Origin: Thermofilaceae archaeon
Lineage (GTDB): Archaea > Thermoproteota > Thermoprotei > Thermofilales > Thermofilaceae
Reading direction: 5' to 3'
Length of the DNA: 8,391 nucleotides
Assembly (NCBI GenBank): GCA_027017025.1
Contig: JALURH010000205.1
Location: forward strand, 1-8,391
Positions within the stretch are counted from its first letter, which is position 1. The number at the start of each line of letters is the position of its first letter. The notes beneath the pieces are model-generated. The model saw only the letters and a program-made list of their open reading frames with translations, was not told the DNA's origin and made no database searches. Positions 6,176-8,391 of the stretch are shown piece after piece. Made by a program: the position numbers and the translations under genes.

Positions 6176-7327
6176 GTGCGTATAACTCTGGTTGCGATAC
6201 TAATATTAACTATTATGTTGCTACCCCTAGTTATCATAGCGAAACCTAGTGGTAAAAAGATATACGTACTTAAGGTAGAGTATGTTGCATATGGAAATGA
6301 GATGACTATTACTGATGACATATTATCCACTAAACTTATTCTTGCTCCAACAATCGACGGATGGCAGAAACTATTAGAGTATAAAGTTTACATAGATGGG
6401 GAAGAAAAAACAAGTATATTTATAAAGAAGAAAGATAGTGAAGGGAACGTTTTCTTAAGTTTGAAGAAGCCTATACTAGCATCTGGTAGTATAAACATAA
6501 CATTCGTGCAGAGAATAGAGGTTGAACCAGCTGGGATATTTGGATCTAGAATTGCTAGAACACTTCCCGAGAATTGTGTATGGGGGAAACCTAATGTTGA
6601 TGAGAAGTATCTCTACATTGGGCCATCGTTTTGGGGTTATAGCTCAGAGGAGTATAGTTTCTCCAACTTGAAGGAATTAGCTAGTGAGATCAGGGAGTAT
6701 TCAGAAAATCCATGTGAGTATGTGGTTAATGTCGTAGAATGGGTTATGGAGCACACCAATTATTCTCTAGGGCTAAGAGGAGGGATAACTAGCCCCTCTA
6801 TTTTCATTAAAACACGAACAGGGGCCTGTGGAGATATTCATTCCCTAATAGTTACCTTGTTAAGGATTGAGAGAGTGCCTGCCTATCTATATTTTGCATA
6901 TTTCTATAGGGATGGAGAGATTATAAATATTACGGATGTTAATGCTAAAGTACAATATTTATCAATAAATGCTTTGCCCCATGCATTTGCAATGGCTTAC
7001 ATTAATGGTACGTGGTTCCCAATCGATATTACGTTGCCGAGAAGGGAAAGAGGAGAGACGCTTAACGCTATAAACAATGCAGGTGTAAATATATTTGATA
7101 GAGTAATAGTAGTGTACAGAGTAGTATCAGCTAATCCAAATGACTTTTTACTTATTTCAGCTCCTTCAAATGACTCCAGCATATATTATAGGGTTTCACT
7201 CTTCCTAGAGGATGGAGCATTGATTATAACGACTCAGGAATTAGAACTTGTTGTAGTAGTCACCGCAATAGCTGTAATTATTGCTTTACTCTTCCTCCTA
7301 TCGAGAGAGACATCAAAGATTTTCTAG
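6176..7327 (+). CDS. Secreted, membrane-anchored transglutaminase-like protein
   Basis: This 383-residue protein appears to be exported and tethered outside the cell. Residues 1-22 form a signal peptide or anchor (R2, then a long hydrophobic stretch). A mainly beta-strand domain follows (about 28-125), then a transglutaminase-like core (about 165-290). The candidate catalytic triad is C218 in RTGACGD, H269 in LPHAFAM and D284 in WFPIDIT, in the normal order and spacing for papain-like transglutaminase or peptidase folds. A C-terminal helix (358-375) ends in a short SRETSKIF tail, placing the catalytic domain on the extracellular side. It could be a protease or amidase rather than a crosslinker; no substrate is evident. 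GTG at 6176 is the first possible start after an in-frame TAA. The ATG at 6215 would leave too short a signal peptide. Its 3' end faces the zinc-ribbon gene. Confidence 0.88.
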   Translation: MRITLVAILILTIMLLPLVIIAKPSGKKIYVLKVEYVAYGNEMTITDDILSTKLILAPTIDGWQKLLEYKVYIDGEEKTSIFIKKKDSEGNVFLSLKKPILASGSINITFVQRIEVEPAGIFGSRIARTLPENCVWGKPNVDEKYLYIGPSFWGYSSEEYSFSNLKELASEIREYSENPCEYVVNVVEWVMEHTNYSLGLRGGITSPSIFIKTRTGACGDIHSLIVTLLRIERVPAYLYFAYFYRDGEIINITDVNAKVQYLSINALPHAFAMAYINGTWFPIDITLPRRERGETLNAINNAGVNIFDRVIVVYRVVSANPNDFLLISAPSNDSSIYYRVSLFLEDGALIITTQELELVVVVTAIAVIIALLFLLSRETSKIF

Positions 7328-7365
7328 ACGCTAATTCTTCCTATTAACCCTACTTTAGGCGTCTA
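7325..7365. terminator. Inverted repeat between convergent genes, possible bidirectional terminator
   Basis: TAGACGC (7325-7331) and GCGTCTA (7359-7365) are perfect complementary arms. TAA/TTA pairing next to them (7332-7334 with 7355-7357) extends the stem to 10 bp with one bulged G. The arms include the stop codon of the transglutaminase-like gene and the last codons of the opposing gene. A hairpin at a convergent junction suggests mRNA 3'-end formation or protection, though archaeal termination usually relies on T-tracts. Confidence 0.4.
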
Positions 7366-8021
7366 CCACAATATGGGCATATAACGTGGATATCGCCAAA
7401 AGGTAATTCTCTACCGCAGAATGGACACGTTTTCTTGGAAGGCTTGCTTACTGGTGGAGAAGGTTTGGGGGTAGAGGGTTGAGGGGGTGTAGGTGTAGTC
7501 TCTACACCAGTAAGTTGTGGTCTAGGATATTCTCGAACAGTTTCTTTAGTAACTGCTACGGGGGGAGTGGGTTGTGGGGGAGCTACCTCAGGTGGATGAA
7601 CTTTTACTGGAGATGGTAATTGTGGAGTAGGTGGCTGAACTGGTCTTTCGGAAGGTATAATTGGAGCCGGTCTCTCCATAGCTGGTGGGGGACGCTGTAC
7701 CTGGGTAGACTCTATTTTCTTAAACTGCTCCACTATCTTAGCATATAGGTAGAAGGAATATGCGCTCTGGAATTTCGAAAGTGAGAGAACTACTGATACA
7801 AGTATTATAGAGATGGATAGAGCAGAGGGTGGTCTAGCTGGATTAAATGTGAAGTCGTTGGAGGCTAATCCGTAGAGGAGGAAATCTATGAGGATGCCAA
7901 TAACTATCCCTACTACTAACATAAGGATAGCTTGATATCTCATTTTATTATATTTTGCTTTAATAGGATCACGTTCACGTACAGCTCCTCTCTTTTTTCT
8001 CTTTTTTATCAAATAACGCAC
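7350..8021 (-). CDS. Two-helix membrane protein with proline-rich linker and C-terminal zinc ribbon
   Basis: This 223-residue protein has a basic N-terminus (KKRKKRGAVRER), two predicted membrane helices (about 31-51 and 66-82), and a short helical link. A long linker rich in Pro, Thr, Ser and Val (about 109-196) follows. The end is a zinc ribbon with C199, C202, C215 and C218 in CPFCGR and CPYCGR. By the positive-inside rule both ends are probably cytoplasmic, so the ribbon would hang on a flexible tether under the membrane and could bind protein or nucleic acid. I recognise no family with a known function. The GTG at 8021 is the longest start, but it lies within GAGGTG, a near-perfect ribosome site 6 bases before TTG at 8012. 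Translation from that TTG would remove three residues. Confidence 0.87.
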   Translation of the reverse strand: MRYLIKKRKKRGAVRERDPIKAKYNKMRYQAILMLVVGIVIGILIDFLLYGLASNDFTFNPARPPSALSISIILVSVVLSLSKFQSAYSFYLYAKIVEQFKKIESTQVQRPPPAMERPAPIIPSERPVQPPTPQLPSPVKVHPPEVAPPQPTPPVAVTKETVREYPRPQLTGVETTPTPPQPSTPKPSPPVSKPSKKTCPFCGRELPFGDIHVICPYCGRRLK

Positions 8022-8050
8022 CTCAACTACTATAGTATTTGTTTTTATGA
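8019..8050 (-). promoter_or_regulatory. Promoter, palindrome and ribosome site of the zinc-ribbon membrane gene
   Basis: On the minus strand, CATAAAAAC (8049-8041) is a TATA candidate about 24 bases before the GTG, which would give a nearly leaderless mRNA. TACTATAGTA (8028-8037) is a perfect 10-base palindrome between the TATA box and the start, a possible operator. GAGGTG (8024-8019) pairs well with the 16S 3' end. These signals indicate separate transcription from the gene upstream, 47 bases away. Confidence 0.5.
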
Positions 8051-8068
8051 TAATACTATCTGTAGATA

Positions 8069-8391
8069 TTAATGCTTGCCGTCTACAGCAACTATTTTCT
8101 CGATCTTTATTTTCCCATCGTTCTCCAGAGTTGCTTCAACGTATTCGCTTTTCCTTAGAGTTTCCACTAACTCCTTAGTTATAGTTTTTAAGATAGGAAG
8201 ACCTATTTTCACCTCAAGGTTTAGGGCTTCAGCCATCTCCGTTATAGCATAAATTATCTCTCTACTCCTACTCCTGATCCAGACTAGTTGGTCTTCAGCA
8301 GCGTGTAGCTCTTTCTTGGCGGAGAAAAGAGCCTCTCTAACATCTATAGGTATGTTTTCTCTTGATAGAATTTGCTTGGGTATTAGTCTTG
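8069..8391 (-). CDS. Hypothetical protein, C-terminal part (5' end outside window)
   Basis: The frame is open from the right edge to TAA at 8071-8069, giving 106 complete codons before the stop. I do not recognise the family. The visible part has no membrane helix, cysteines or nucleotide-binding motif. The first 70 residues look helical and charged (REALFSAKKELHAAEDQLVW, then IRSRSREIIYAITEMAEAL), perhaps a coiled coil or helical hairpin. The end forms short strands (EYVEATLENDG, IKIEKIVAVDGKH) that may be a small beta hairpin. Coding status rests on the absence of stops over 320 bases, the amphipathic pattern and crenarchaeal codon use. It lies 47 bases upstream of the zinc-ribbon gene, in the same direction. 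Confidence 0.72.
   Translation of the reverse strand, partial: RLIPKQILSRENIPIDVREALFSAKKELHAAEDQLVWIRSRSREIIYAITEMAEALNLEVKIGLPILKTITKELVETLRKSEYVEATLENDGKIKIEKIVAVDGKH

Noticed and set aside
1..8391. CRISPR array, insertion sequence, tRNA or rRNA genes
   Set aside because: I saw no regular direct repeats, terminal inverted repeats with a transposase, or tRNA-like cloverleaf. Genes are tightly packed with little space left.

Overview
The window looks like chromosomal DNA of a hyperthermophilic crenarchaeon (Thermoproteota), most likely Desulfurococcales. This is inferred from protein style and codon use, not from a marker gene. The evidence is AT-rich DNA with heavy use of AGA/AGG, ATA and CTA codons, GTG and TTG starts, GAGG-type ribosome sites, TATA boxes close to start codons, overlapping genes, and archaeal families such as a PhoH ATPase with KH domains, a zinc-finger-less type IA topoisomerase and an ASCH-domain protein. 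I see no mobile element, CRISPR array, tRNA or rRNA.

Layout from left to right. Positions 1-82 may hold the start of a small membrane protein on the minus strand (weak). Positions 231-1839 hold a two-gene minus-strand operon: an unrecognised 208-residue protein, then a DHH/DHHA1 phosphoesterase with all its metal-binding motifs, joined by an 8-base start/stop overlap. A short divergent promoter region (1840-1889) separates it from a plus-strand gene for an ASCH domain fused to a helical, HTH-like C-terminus. That gene runs tail-to-tail into positions 2469-6065, a minus-strand operon read in the order PhoH-KH ATPase, topoisomerase IA, YrdC/Sua5 threonylcarbamoyl-AMP synthase. The last two genes overlap by 122 bases in different frames. 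The second divergent region (6066-6175) precedes a plus-strand gene for an exported, membrane-anchored transglutaminase-like protein. This meets, across a 22-base gap with an inverted repeat, a minus-strand gene for a two-helix membrane protein with a long proline-rich linker and a C-terminal zinc ribbon. At the right edge is the 3' part of another minus-strand gene of unknown function.

Functionally, the centre is an information-processing cluster: RNA-binding ATPase, DNA topology, and tRNA t6A synthesis. ASCH and DHH proteins, which usually act on RNA or nucleotides, lie beside it. The right third encodes cell-surface or membrane proteins. I do not see a clear new defence or metabolic system. 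The points most worth checking are the 122-base overprinted basic tail of the topoisomerase, the unknown partner gene coupled to the DHH phosphoesterase, the ASCH-HTH fusion, and several start-codon puzzles where the TATA box, ribosome site and start codon disagree.
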